From assembly GCA_013001485.1 (NCBI GenBank), contig JABDMN010000282.1, positions 1 through 8,440 of the forward strand: a stretch of DNA of 8,440 bases. Direction: 5' to 3'. Within the stretch, counting starts at the first letter, position 1, and each line of letters opens with the position of its first letter. The notes below the pieces were generated by a model, which searched no databases, was not told the DNA's origin, and saw only the letters and a list, made by a program, of their open reading frames with translations. This stretch comes from Acidimicrobiia bacterium (GTDB taxonomy: Bacteria; Actinomycetota; Acidimicrobiia; Spongiisociales; UBA5794). Positions 1-5,982 of this stretch are shown here, in pieces. A program made the position numbers and the translations under genes.

Positions 1-1510
1 CCTGGGTTTGGCGGACCTCGTCGGGAGTGACCGAGGTCGGGTCGCGGTCGATCACTACGAGGTCGGCGGCGCTGCCCGTCGACAGTGGCGGGGCGAGCCC
101 GATCGCCGAAGCGGAGCCTGCGGTGAACATGCCCAGAGCTTCGGTACCCGTGAGCGACTGCTCGGGAACCAACCCCGCACGGTCGCGTGCCAGCGCCATC
201 CCCGCCCACGGGTCAGGTGGCTCCACCGGGCAATCCGAGCTGCCGGCGAGGGCGACGCCGGCGTCGAGGAGGCTGCGAAATGCGTAGGTACGACCGATGC
301 GGTCTGGTCCCACGCGAGCCTCGAGCCATTCGGTCTCTGACCCGATGAACGCTGGCTGAACCACCGCAGTGACACCCAGGCGGGAGAAGCGGTCGATGTC
401 TGATTCGGTGATCACGGACACGTGCTCGATGCGAAGCCGCGACGGCTCCGCGCCACGGGCGATCAGCGACTCGCACAGGTCGAGAGAAGCCCCCACCGCG
501 CAGTCGCCGATGGCGTGAACGGCAACCCGACCGCCCAAATCGATTGCAGCTCGGGCAAGAGCCCCGTCGGCCTCAGGGTCGAGTCGGAGCAGACCCGATG
601 TCTCCGGGCGGTCTGTGAAGGGCAGGCACATCGCGGCGGTGTGGCCACCCAGTGAGCCGTCTCCGAAGCGTTTCACACCGGCGAAGGACACTCGAGCGCC
701 AGCAGCGCCGAGCATTCCGGCAGCCTCGTGCAGATCGCCGAAGGTGTTGGCGATCACGAAGCAGTGCAGCTTGATTGGCAGGTCGCGGGCGGCCTCGGCA
801 ACGATCTCAACCTCGTTACCCAACTCGGCCCAGGGTCCATCACCGATTCCGACGATGGCGCCGATCGACGTGATGCCGAGACCCGCCAATGCCGTCATCG
901 CGTCGACCAGCTGGGTTTGCTCGACCCGGTTGGACCCGGCCAATGGCATGGCGACCAGTTCGATGGCGGTCTCGCGGACAACGCCGGTCGGTCCCTCTTC
1001 GTCCCGGTCGAGTGATCCGCCCTCGGGGTCGACAGTGCTGGCGTCGATGCCACCCGCCTTCAGAGCGGCAGTGTTGGCTACGGCGATATGGCCGCAGTAC
1101 CGATGGAGCACCACCGGTCGGTCGCTCACCCATGCATCGAGGTCGTGGCGCGTCGGTAGGCGCCGTTCGGCGAGGGTTTCGTCGTCGAGGCGGACTCCAA
1201 TGAGGGGTCGGCCTTGATCCAAACCTGCGGCGCGGTTCTGGATACGTCGCTGCAGGTCGGCGAAGTCTGCGGCCGTCTTGAGTGAAAGGCCGTTGAGCAG
1301 TGAGGCGTACGCCACCGGGTGGAAGTGTGCATCGACGATGCCAGGCACGATCACCCCGCCCGGGTATCGCTCCTCGCTGAGGCCGGGTCGCCGCAGCTCC
1401 TCCACCGGGCCGACGCGCAGCACCGAGCCGCCGGCGATCTCCACAGCGTTGCCATCTTGACCAACGACGTCGTCGGCGATCACCAGCCTGGGGGCGACGA
1501 GGCCTGTCAT
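1..1510 (-). CDS. Metal-dependent amidohydrolase, YtcJ-like (Amidohydro_3 family), C-terminus off the window
   Basis: I translated this frame by hand: it stays open from an ATG at 1510 through 503 complete codons to the left edge, so the stop lies outside the window. The protein begins MTGLVAPRLVIADD and shows the YtcJ-type layout: a small N-terminal beta domain, GIVDAHFHP with the metal-binding H62-x-H64, a KRFGDGSLGGHTA block with the lysine at 280, VHAIGD with H332, RIEHVS with H363, and GSSDCPVEPPDPW with D426. It ends in the usual ADLVVIDRDP strand, so probably only a few tens of residues are missing. Family members hydrolyse amide or related C-N bonds in the cytoplasm, but substrates are rarely predictable and I assign none. 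The start codon overlaps the upstream phosphatase stop as ATGA, which suggests translational coupling. The family call is strong; the substrate is unknown. Confidence 0.9.
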   Translation of the reverse strand, partial: MTGLVAPRLVIADDVVGQDGNAVEIAGGSVLRVGPVEELRRPGLSEERYPGGVIVPGIVDAHFHPVAYASLLNGLSLKTAADFADLQRRIQNRAAGLDQGRPLIGVRLDDETLAERRLPTRHDLDAWVSDRPVVLHRYCGHIAVANTAALKAGGIDASTVDPEGGSLDRDEEGPTGVVRETAIELVAMPLAGSNRVEQTQLVDAMTALAGLGITSIGAIVGIGDGPWAELGNEVEIVAEAARDLPIKLHCFVIANTFGDLHEAAGMLGAAGARVSFAGVKRFGDGSLGGHTAAMCLPFTDRPETSGLLRLDPEADGALARAAIDLGGRVAVHAIGDCAVGASLDLCESLIARGAEPSRLRIEHVSVITESDIDRFSRLGVTAVVQPAFIGSETEWLEARVGPDRIGRTYAFRSLLDAGVALAGSSDCPVEPPDPWAGMALARDRAGLVPEQSLTGTEALGMFTAGSASAIGLAPPLSTGSAADLVVIDRDPTSVTPDEVRQTQ

Positions 1511-2298
1511 GTGTCGTAGTGGCGGGGGACGGTGGGTGAGAGCAAGTCGAGCATCTGGTCGTGGAGCGCCTCGTTGCTGGCGAGGATCGAACCGGTGATG
1601 GGCAGCGTGGGACGCCCCCAGGCGTCGGTCACCGAACCTCCGGCCGCCAGGACGAGCACCGAACCCGCGGCGCGGTCCCATGGGGCGACTTGCGCCTCGA
1701 AGTAGGCGTCGAACCGGCCACAGGCGACCCAGGCAAGGTCGAGAGCGGCCGAGCCCGTCCTACGAACACCGTTCGCCGCACCGACTATCGCGGCGACCGG
1801 TGCGACCAGAGCCTCGGGACGCTCGTGCTTGTCGTACGGAAACCCCGTCGTGACAACTGCAACGGCGAGCTCATCGACGCTCGAGACCGTGATCGGTTGT
1901 CCGTTGAGGGTGGCGGAGCCTTCGGCTGCGGCAGCAAACGTCTCGTTTCGGTTCGGATCGACGATCACGCCCACCAGACCGTCGTCTCCGTCGTAGAGAC
2001 CGATCGCGACGGCGACATGAGGGATGCCGTGCACGAAGTTCACCGTCCCATCGAGAGGATCGATGATCCACCGTCGTCCTTCCGCAGCCGATCCTCCCGA
2101 TTCCTCGGCGATGATCTCGTCGTTGGGCCGGTGTCGCCTGACGACAGCGAGGATCGCCTCTTCGGCAGCGCGATCGACCTCGGTTACCGGGTCGGATCGA
2201 CCCTTGTACTCGGTGAGGAATGCTCCCCCAAAGCCGTCCCGGACGATGTCGGCCCCGGCGTTGGCGGCGGCGACTGCGACTTCGAGGTCGGAGAGCAT
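1507..2298 (-). CDS. Inositol monophosphatase family phosphatase
   Basis: This 263-residue protein has the length of bacterial SuhB/IMPase-type enzymes. It carries the family's Mg2+-binding signatures: E65-E66 within IIAEESGG, the WIIDPLDGTVNF block with D80, D83, G84 and T85, and the second motif APWDRAAG with W207-D208. These residues normally hold two or three Mg2+ ions and activate water to remove phosphate from a sugar or polyol. Within the superfamily the substrate could be inositol-1-phosphate, histidinol phosphate or 3'-phosphoadenosine 5'-phosphate, and the motifs do not decide. Inositol phosphate is attractive because actinobacteria need inositol for mycothiol and phosphatidylinositol, but that is inference. 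The ATG is preceded by no Shine-Dalgarno sequence; a TAGCCT box ends six bases before it, suggesting a leaderless message. The gene is followed by the amidohydrolase with an ATGA overlap and is divergent from lnt. Confidence 0.93.
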   Translation of the reverse strand: MLSDLEVAVAAANAGADIVRDGFGGAFLTEYKGRSDPVTEVDRAAEEAILAVVRRHRPNDEIIAEESGGSAAEGRRWIIDPLDGTVNFVHGIPHVAVAIGLYDGDDGLVGVIVDPNRNETFAAAAEGSATLNGQPITVSSVDELAVAVVTTGFPYDKHERPEALVAPVAAIVGAANGVRRTGSAALDLAWVACGRFDAYFEAQVAPWDRAAGSVLVLAAGGSVTDAWGRPTLPITGSILASNEALHDQMLDLLSPTVPRHYDT

Positions 2299-2310
2299 GG
2301 TCCGAGGCTA
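2299..2310 (-). promoter_or_regulatory. Putative -10 box giving a leaderless phosphatase mRNA
   Basis: Read on the minus strand, TAGCCT (2310-2305) matches the actinobacterial TAnnnT -10 pattern and is followed by six bases (CGGACC) and then the ATG. Transcription would start at or within a base of the start codon. No convincing -35 hexamer is visible, so this rests on spacing and on the missing ribosome binding site. Confidence 0.4.
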
Positions 2311-2361
2311 GGTCGTTGCCCGGGTGACCTGTTTCGGGAGCCCTTTTCGCCGGGGGATCAT

Positions 2362-2367
2362 TACGCT
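2362..2367 (+). promoter_or_regulatory. Putative -10 box for lnt
   Basis: TACGCT fits TAnnnT and ends nine bases before the lnt ATG at 2377, so the leader would be only two or three bases. No purine-rich ribosome binding site sits at normal distance; the nearest G run (about 2352-2356) is 20 bases from the start. The -35 region is not recognisable. This is a weak call, made because the same arrangement occurs at two other starts in the window. Confidence 0.3.
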
Positions 2368-2376
2368 CGCTGTCCG

Positions 2377-3864
2377 ATGTGGATCCCCTACGCCTCCGCT
2401 GCCGCGAGCGGCCTGCTTCTGGTGCTCGCCTTCCCGCCGTTCGACCTCGGGCTGCTTGCCTTCCTGGCCCCGGTTCCGTTGCTTTGGGGACTCCGTCGGG
2501 CGGAGCGACCCGGCGCGGCGATGGCGGCAGGGTTCGTCTTCGGCGCAGTGTTCTTTGGGATCCTGCTCCGCTGGATCTTTGTCCTCGGTGCGGTCGCCTG
2601 GGTGCCCCTGACTCTCTATCTGGCGGCGACGGCCGCGGCGTATGGCTTTCTCGTGTGGTTCGTGCGGCTGTGGCCCGCGTGGCGCTGGTGGCTCGTCGTC
2701 GTTGGCGGCTGGGCACTGTGGGAGTTCCTCCGTGCCCGTTTCCCGTTTGGGGGATTCCCGTGGGGCGGACTCGGTTACGCGGCCGCCGGGTCCCCGGGAG
2801 CGCTCGGTGCCACCCAGTGGATCGGGCCGACGGGATGGACGGTGATGGCAGTCGCCGTCGCCGCCGGCATCGTGCTGATCATCGAGGACCAGCACCACTG
2901 GCGTCATGCCGTGGACTCGATCGCCGTGGTGCTCCTGTTGTTCCTGGCTGGCGCCTTGCTTGCCCCCAGCGCGGATGGCGACGAGCTGCGGGTGGCGATC
3001 GTCCAGGGAAACTCACCGTGCCCGATGACGCGGTGCCAGAACGAGAACAAGCGGATCTACGAGTCGCATCTGGCGCTCACGGAGCGGCTCGTCGAGGGCA
3101 CAGTCGACCTGGTGGTGTGGGCGGAGAACTCGACCGGCTCGCCCTATGAACCCGAGGGCAACCCTGACGTCGCCGCTGCAATCAGCAGCGAGGCTCAGAG
3201 GTTGGGGTCGTACGTGATGATCAGCGGGACGCGATCGGCCGGACCCGGTGAGTTCCTCAATGTCAACATGCTGTGGTCGCCGTCCGGGCTCAAGGTGGGG
3301 GAGTACCTGAAGCAGCATCCGGTTCCCTTTGGCGAGTACGTGCCGTTCCGATCGGCGCTCGACTTCATCCCGCAGCTCGAGCGGGTGCCGCGCGACATGG
3401 TGCGCGGCGATGAGACAATCGTGTTCTCGATGATCGGCGGTGACCTCGGATCCGTGATCTCGTTCGAAGGCGCATTCATCAGGCACCTCCGCGCCAGCGC
3501 TCGGGAGGGGGCCCAGCTCCTCCTTGTGGCCACCAACGAGTCTTCCTACGGAGAGGGTCCCGCGTCTGACCAGTTCGTCGACATGACCCGCGTCGGTGCC
3601 GCGGCGATGGGTATGGATCTGATCCATGCGGCGATCACCGGCAAGTCGACGATCATCGGAGCCGACGGCAGCATCGGCGATGCCACCGGTCTCTACACCA
3701 CCGAGGTCTTGTTCGGAAAGGCGTCCTTCCGTGACGCCGGGCCCACGCTGTATGCCCGTTTCGGGGATTGGCTCGCCACCATTGCCATCGTGGTCGCCCT
3801 GGTGCTTGTTACCTCTCCGGTGATGGATCGGTTCCGCCGAGGGGGAATACGTCATCCGGATTAG
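2377..3864 (+). CDS. lnt: Apolipoprotein N-acyltransferase homologue with Ser at the catalytic Cys position
   Basis: This 495-residue membrane protein is built like Lnt, which moves an acyl chain from phospholipid to the N-terminal cysteine of lipoproteins on the outer face of the cytoplasmic membrane. About seven hydrophobic segments fill residues 4-196, including the typical FPFGGFPWGGLGYA stretch (122-135). A nitrilase-fold domain follows (about 203-455), then a last membrane helix (about 465-481). The general acid/base glutamate is E250 (VVWAENS), the lysine is K312 in YLKQHPVPFGEYVP, and E320 and E364 are also present. The nucleophile position, normally Cys in an ICYE-type motif, is Ser: ISFEGAF, S362. 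The only cysteines are C215 and C220 near the start of the nitrilase domain. The frame is open far upstream, antisense to the phosphatase; M2377 is chosen because the family N-terminus begins there. The fold is certain; acyltransferase activity is not. Confidence 0.9.
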   Translation: MWIPYASAAASGLLLVLAFPPFDLGLLAFLAPVPLLWGLRRAERPGAAMAAGFVFGAVFFGILLRWIFVLGAVAWVPLTLYLAATAAAYGFLVWFVRLWPAWRWWLVVVGGWALWEFLRARFPFGGFPWGGLGYAAAGSPGALGATQWIGPTGWTVMAVAVAAGIVLIIEDQHHWRHAVDSIAVVLLLFLAGALLAPSADGDELRVAIVQGNSPCPMTRCQNENKRIYESHLALTERLVEGTVDLVVWAENSTGSPYEPEGNPDVAAAISSEAQRLGSYVMISGTRSAGPGEFLNVNMLWSPSGLKVGEYLKQHPVPFGEYVPFRSALDFIPQLERVPRDMVRGDETIVFSMIGGDLGSVISFEGAFIRHLRASAREGAQLLLVATNESSYGEGPASDQFVDMTRVGAAAMGMDLIHAAITGKSTIIGADGSIGDATGLYTTEVLFGKASFRDAGPTLYARFGDWLATIAIVVALVLVTSPVMDRFRRGGIRHPD

Positions 3865-3867
3865 GGG

Positions 3868-3908
3868 TTGACAACGTAGTATTTAGTGATAAACATACTG
3901 GTACTACG
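3868..3908 (+). promoter_or_regulatory. Putative promoter and operator of the zinc-finger/B12-regulator unit
   Basis: A perfect TTGACA (3868-3873) lies four bases after the lnt stop, at the head of an AT-richer patch unlike its GC-rich surroundings. The best -10 match is CATACT (3894-3899), which implies a 20-base spacer; at 16-17 bases the candidates TAAACA and AAACAT match only three positions. Long spacers are known from promoters controlled by MerR-type regulators. CGTAGTA (3875-3881) and TACTACG (3902-3908) form a perfect 7-bp inverted repeat enclosing the candidate -10, and AGTAT (3878-3882) and ATACT (3895-3899) make a smaller internal one. This is an operator-like layout. That the regulator encoded just downstream binds here is inference. 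Confidence 0.5.
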
Positions 3909-3916
3909 CAGGGCAG

Positions 3917-3964
3917 GCAGGGCGCCGATTTCCTTCCCCTCCTCCCCCCCGATCGGCGCCCTGC
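3917..3964 (+). repeat. Perfect 13-bp hairpin with pyrimidine-rich loop in the leader of the small zinc-finger gene
   Basis: GCAGGGCGCCGAT (3917-3929) and ATCGGCGCCCTGC (3952-3964) are exact reverse complements around a 22-base loop made almost wholly of C and T. No T tract follows the stem on either strand, so a standard intrinsic terminator for lnt is unlikely. The loop contains CCTCCT (3938-3943), the exact complement of the AGGAGG ribosome binding site 12 bases beyond the stem, so a pseudoknot hiding that site can be drawn. The 7-base GCAGGGC beginning the left arm also occurs at 3908-3914 and could pair alternatively with the right arm. The repeat is seen directly; a regulatory role is inference. 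Confidence 0.75.
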
Positions 3965-3976
3965 TCACCCTCTCTC

Positions 3977-3982
3977 AGGAGG
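3977..3982 (+). promoter_or_regulatory. Strong Shine-Dalgarno sequence that fixes the start of the zinc-finger gene
   Basis: AGGAGG lies six bases before the ATG at 3989. A GTG at 3986 is in the same frame but only three bases away, and an in-frame ATG at 4007 is much too far, so 3989 is the best start. This is the strongest ribosome binding site in the window. Confidence 0.85.
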
Positions 3983-3988
3983 TGCGTG

Positions 3989-4201
3989 ATGGCAACGACG
4001 GCAGTGATGGCAAGACGACCCGGTCAGGGCGGTCGACGGCGACCCAAGACCTATGGGATCGATCGTCGATGTCATACCGACACCTGCGACACCCTTCTGT
4101 CTCGGTACAACAACAGTGAGTTCTGTTTCCAGCACGCTCCGGTGAAGTACCCCCGACTGCGCGGAGTCTTCACCGAGGATTTCGAGGCGTTGCGCGCATG
4201 A
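3989..4201 (+). CDS. Small Cys/His putative zinc-binding protein (70 aa)
   Basis: The 70-residue protein has a very basic N-terminus (residues 9-27, ARRPGQGGRRRPK and on) and then C28-x4-C33-x12-C46-x2-H49 with the core TLLSRYNNSEFCFQH. Four evenly placed ligands and the LSRYN core resemble short zinc-ribbon-like segments I associate with actinobacterial proteins, in which an LSxYN turn lies between a CxxC-type knuckle and a CxxH pair. The acidic tail (VFTEDFEALRA) has no recognisable domain. Zinc binding is inferred from the ligands; nucleic-acid binding is only suggested by the basic arm. The gene has a strong ribosome binding site and a structured leader and ends 18 bases before the B12-type regulator, so the two are probably cotranscribed. 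It could be a partner or target of that regulator. I know no name for it. Confidence 0.75.
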   Translation: MATTAVMARRPGQGGRRRPKTYGIDRRCHTDTCDTLLSRYNNSEFCFQHAPVKYPRLRGVFTEDFEALRA

Positions 4202-4219
4202 TGGCGCCAGGATGACCGC

Positions 4220-5017
4220 ATGCCACCGAAGACGCTGACTCTCCACGAGGCTGCCGAATCTCTCGGTGTGCACTACATGACGGTCTACCGCTACGTCCGT
4301 CTCGGCATGCTGCCTGCTTCCAAGAACGGAGGCTCGTGGCAGGTCACTGCGACCGACCTGGCCGCGTTCACGAGCAAACCCAAGCCGACGCGGGGTCGGG
4401 CCCCGTGGAAGGACCGGTTCCTTGCCAGGTTGCTCGCCGGCGACGAAGCGGGGGCATGGGGAGTTATCGAGGCCGCTCTCGCCTCGGGGATGGCCACCCG
4501 GGACATCTACGTCAAAGTGGTCGCTGGAGCGATGCGCGATGTGGGCGAGGCCTGGCACAACAACGAGATCGGCATCGCCTCCGAACACCGCGCAACAGCA
4601 ATCACCCAGCGTCTCGTTGGTCGCCTCGGCCAGCAGATGACGCGCCGCGGCCCGAGCAAGGGGAGCGTGCTGCTCGCCGGACCCCAGGGTGAGCGCCACG
4701 ATCTGCCGCTGACGATTCTCTCCGATCTATTGCGCGTCGAGGGTTACGACGTGATGAACCTCGGGTGCGATCTGCCCTGTGAGGCCATCGCCGAGGTGGT
4801 TGCCGAGAATCCAGGGGCGGTGGTGGGTTTCAGCGTCTCGTGTCCTGCCGGCCGCAAGGCCCTGAAGGGCGCAGTCTCGTCGGCGCGCAAAGCAGGCTCC
4901 GATGTGCGGGTGATGGTGGGCGGACTGGGAGCAGACGCAGAGCTTGCCGCATCGGTGCGGGCCGACGCCTATGTGCCTGATGTCGACGGGGCTCTCGAGT
5001 TCCTGGCGTCAGCCTGA
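4220..5017 (+). CDS. Excisionase-type HTH regulator with CarH-like cobalamin-binding module
   Basis: This 265-residue cytoplasmic protein has three parts. Residues 5-50 form a winged helix-turn-helix of the excisionase/MerR kind (LTLHEAAESLGVHYMTVYRY, then GGSWQVTATDLAAF). Residues about 63-140 form the helical cap of B12-binding proteins and contain W112-x9-E122-H123, the Trp/Glu-His signature of CarH-type photoreceptors that surrounds the upper cobalamin ligand. Residues about 148-265 are a Rossmann-like B12 domain with PQGERHDLP, where H160 matches the lower-ligand His of the DxHxxG motif (here ExHxxP), then FSVSC and VMVGGLG. In CarH, light breaks the adenosylcobalamin bond and releases the repressor from DNA. 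A light or B12 sensor is therefore likely, though no pigment or photolyase gene is in view. An AGGA ends seven bases before the ATG. The 3' end overlaps convergent arcC by 49 bases. Confidence 0.88.
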   Translation: MPPKTLTLHEAAESLGVHYMTVYRYVRLGMLPASKNGGSWQVTATDLAAFTSKPKPTRGRAPWKDRFLARLLAGDEAGAWGVIEAALASGMATRDIYVKVVAGAMRDVGEAWHNNEIGIASEHRATAITQRLVGRLGQQMTRRGPSKGSVLLAGPQGERHDLPLTILSDLLRVEGYDVMNLGCDLPCEAIAEVVAENPGAVVGFSVSCPAGRKALKGAVSSARKAGSDVRVMVGGLGADAELAASVRADAYVPDVDGALEFLASA

Positions 5018-5979
5018 TCGTCGGGGACGACCCATGTCCCCGTCTCGCCTCGCATCGCCTCTGACAGCCCGGCGACGCTGGTGACGAGACCCGGACGGCC
5101 GATCGCCTCGGCGTAGTCGGCGAGGGCTTCGATCTTCGGACCCATCGACCCCGGCGGGAATTCGCCGGCCGCCAACAGCTCTCGAGCCTCGGTCACCGTG
5201 ATGGTCCCGATGATCTGCTCGTCGGGAGTGCCAAAGCCCCTGTAGGCCGCAGACACGGCGGTGAGGATGACCAGACCTGCCGAATGCAGCGAGCGAGCCA
5301 GGAGTGCCGCCGTCCTGTCTTTGTCGATGACCGCCTCGACCCCAACCAGGTCGCCGGCTTCTGTCTCGATCACCGGAATGCCGCCCCCACCGCCGGCGAT
5401 GACTACATGGCCGTGGCGGGCTGCGTCCCCAATGGTGTGCAACTCGACCACTCGTTGCGGCCGCGGAGAAGCGACGACCCTGCGTAGACCCCGGTCTGGC
5501 ACGTCGACGACGTCCCATCCCTGGTCCTCCAGCTCGGCGCGGCGGCTGGGGTCGTAGAACGGGCCGATCGGTTTGGTCGGCTTTCCAAAGCCGGCATCGT
5601 CGGCGTCGACAACCACCTGTGTCGCCACCGTCGCCACCTCGACATTCCGCTTCCTCGCTCGCAATGTGTTGCGCAACGCCCGTGCCAACAGGTAGCCGAT
5701 AGAGCCCTGCGTCTCGGCGACGAGCACGTCGAGAGGATCCGCCGGGATCTGATCCTTGGTGGCCTCGACTCGGAGCAGGATCGTGCCCACCTGGGGTCCG
5801 TTGCCGTGGACGAGGACCAGTCCGGAATGGTCCGGGATCACCATCAGCAGGGCGGCGGCGAACTCCCGGGCACGCTCCAGGGCCGCCGACGGGTCATCGG
5901 GGTCCGGGAGTAGCGCATTGCCACCAAACGCGAGCACGAGGGGCCGGTCCGGGATCTCGAACCATGGCGGCGTGAACAC
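4969..5979 (-). CDS. arcC: Carbamate kinase
   Basis: This 336-residue protein carries the carbamate kinase signatures in order: AFGGNALL (17-24), LVHGNGPQVG (56-65), FGKPTKPIGPFY (131-142), RRVVASPRPQRVVEL (166-180), VIAGGGGGIPV (193-203), GVEAVIDKDRTAALLA (213-228) and FPPGSMGPKIEA (274-285). The enzyme transfers phosphate between carbamoyl phosphate and ADP, usually making ATP at the end of arginine, agmatine or allantoin breakdown. It is slightly longer than the roughly 310 residues usual for the family; the extra C-terminal tail (about 320-336) is Ser/Asp/Arg-rich and lies in the overlap with the convergent B12-type regulator. The GTG start follows the aminotransferase stop by three bases in the same frame (TGA TTC GTG), so the genes form an operon and translation is probably coupled; there is no clear ribosome binding site. 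No deiminase or carbamoyltransferase lies in the window, so the pathway is undecided. Confidence 0.95.
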   Translation of the reverse strand: MFTPPWFEIPDRPLVLAFGGNALLPDPDDPSAALERAREFAAALLMVIPDHSGLVLVHGNGPQVGTILLRVEATKDQIPADPLDVLVAETQGSIGYLLARALRNTLRARKRNVEVATVATQVVVDADDAGFGKPTKPIGPFYDPSRRAELEDQGWDVVDVPDRGLRRVVASPRPQRVVELHTIGDAARHGHVVIAGGGGGIPVIETEAGDLVGVEAVIDKDRTAALLARSLHSAGLVILTAVSAAYRGFGTPDEQIIGTITVTEARELLAAGEFPPGSMGPKIEALADYAEAIGRPGLVTSVAGLSEAMRGETGTWVVPDDQADARNSRAPSTSGT

Positions 5980-5982
5980 GAA

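Noticed and set aside
615..1217. 200-codon plus-strand frame within the amidohydrolase region
   Set aside because: It is Ser/Pro/Arg-rich and antisense to the amidohydrolase, whose catalytic motifs are intact on the minus strand.
1561..2376. A 272-codon open extension in frame with and upstream of lnt
   Set aside because: It is antisense to the well-supported phosphatase, reads as Arg/Gly/Asp-rich low-complexity sequence typical of GC-rich shadow frames, and Lnt family homology begins only at M2377.
1871..2716. 281-codon minus-strand frame across the phosphatase/lnt divergent region
   Set aside because: It is extremely Arg/Pro-rich and bridges two genes and their promoters in a frame different from the phosphatase; not a protein-like composition.
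3013..3855. 280-codon minus-strand frame opposite lnt
   Set aside because: It is Arg/His/Gly-rich with no recognisable motif and lies wholly opposite the clear nitrilase domain of lnt; a GC-bias shadow.
3930..3951. G-quadruplex on the minus strand of the C-rich loop
   Set aside because: The complementary strand has one long G run and only short further runs, so at best a weak two-layer structure; no independent support.
3917..3964. Intrinsic terminator for lnt
   Set aside because: The stem is strong but the loop is 22 bases and no T tract follows on either strand; its place just before a strong ribosome binding site fits a leader element better.
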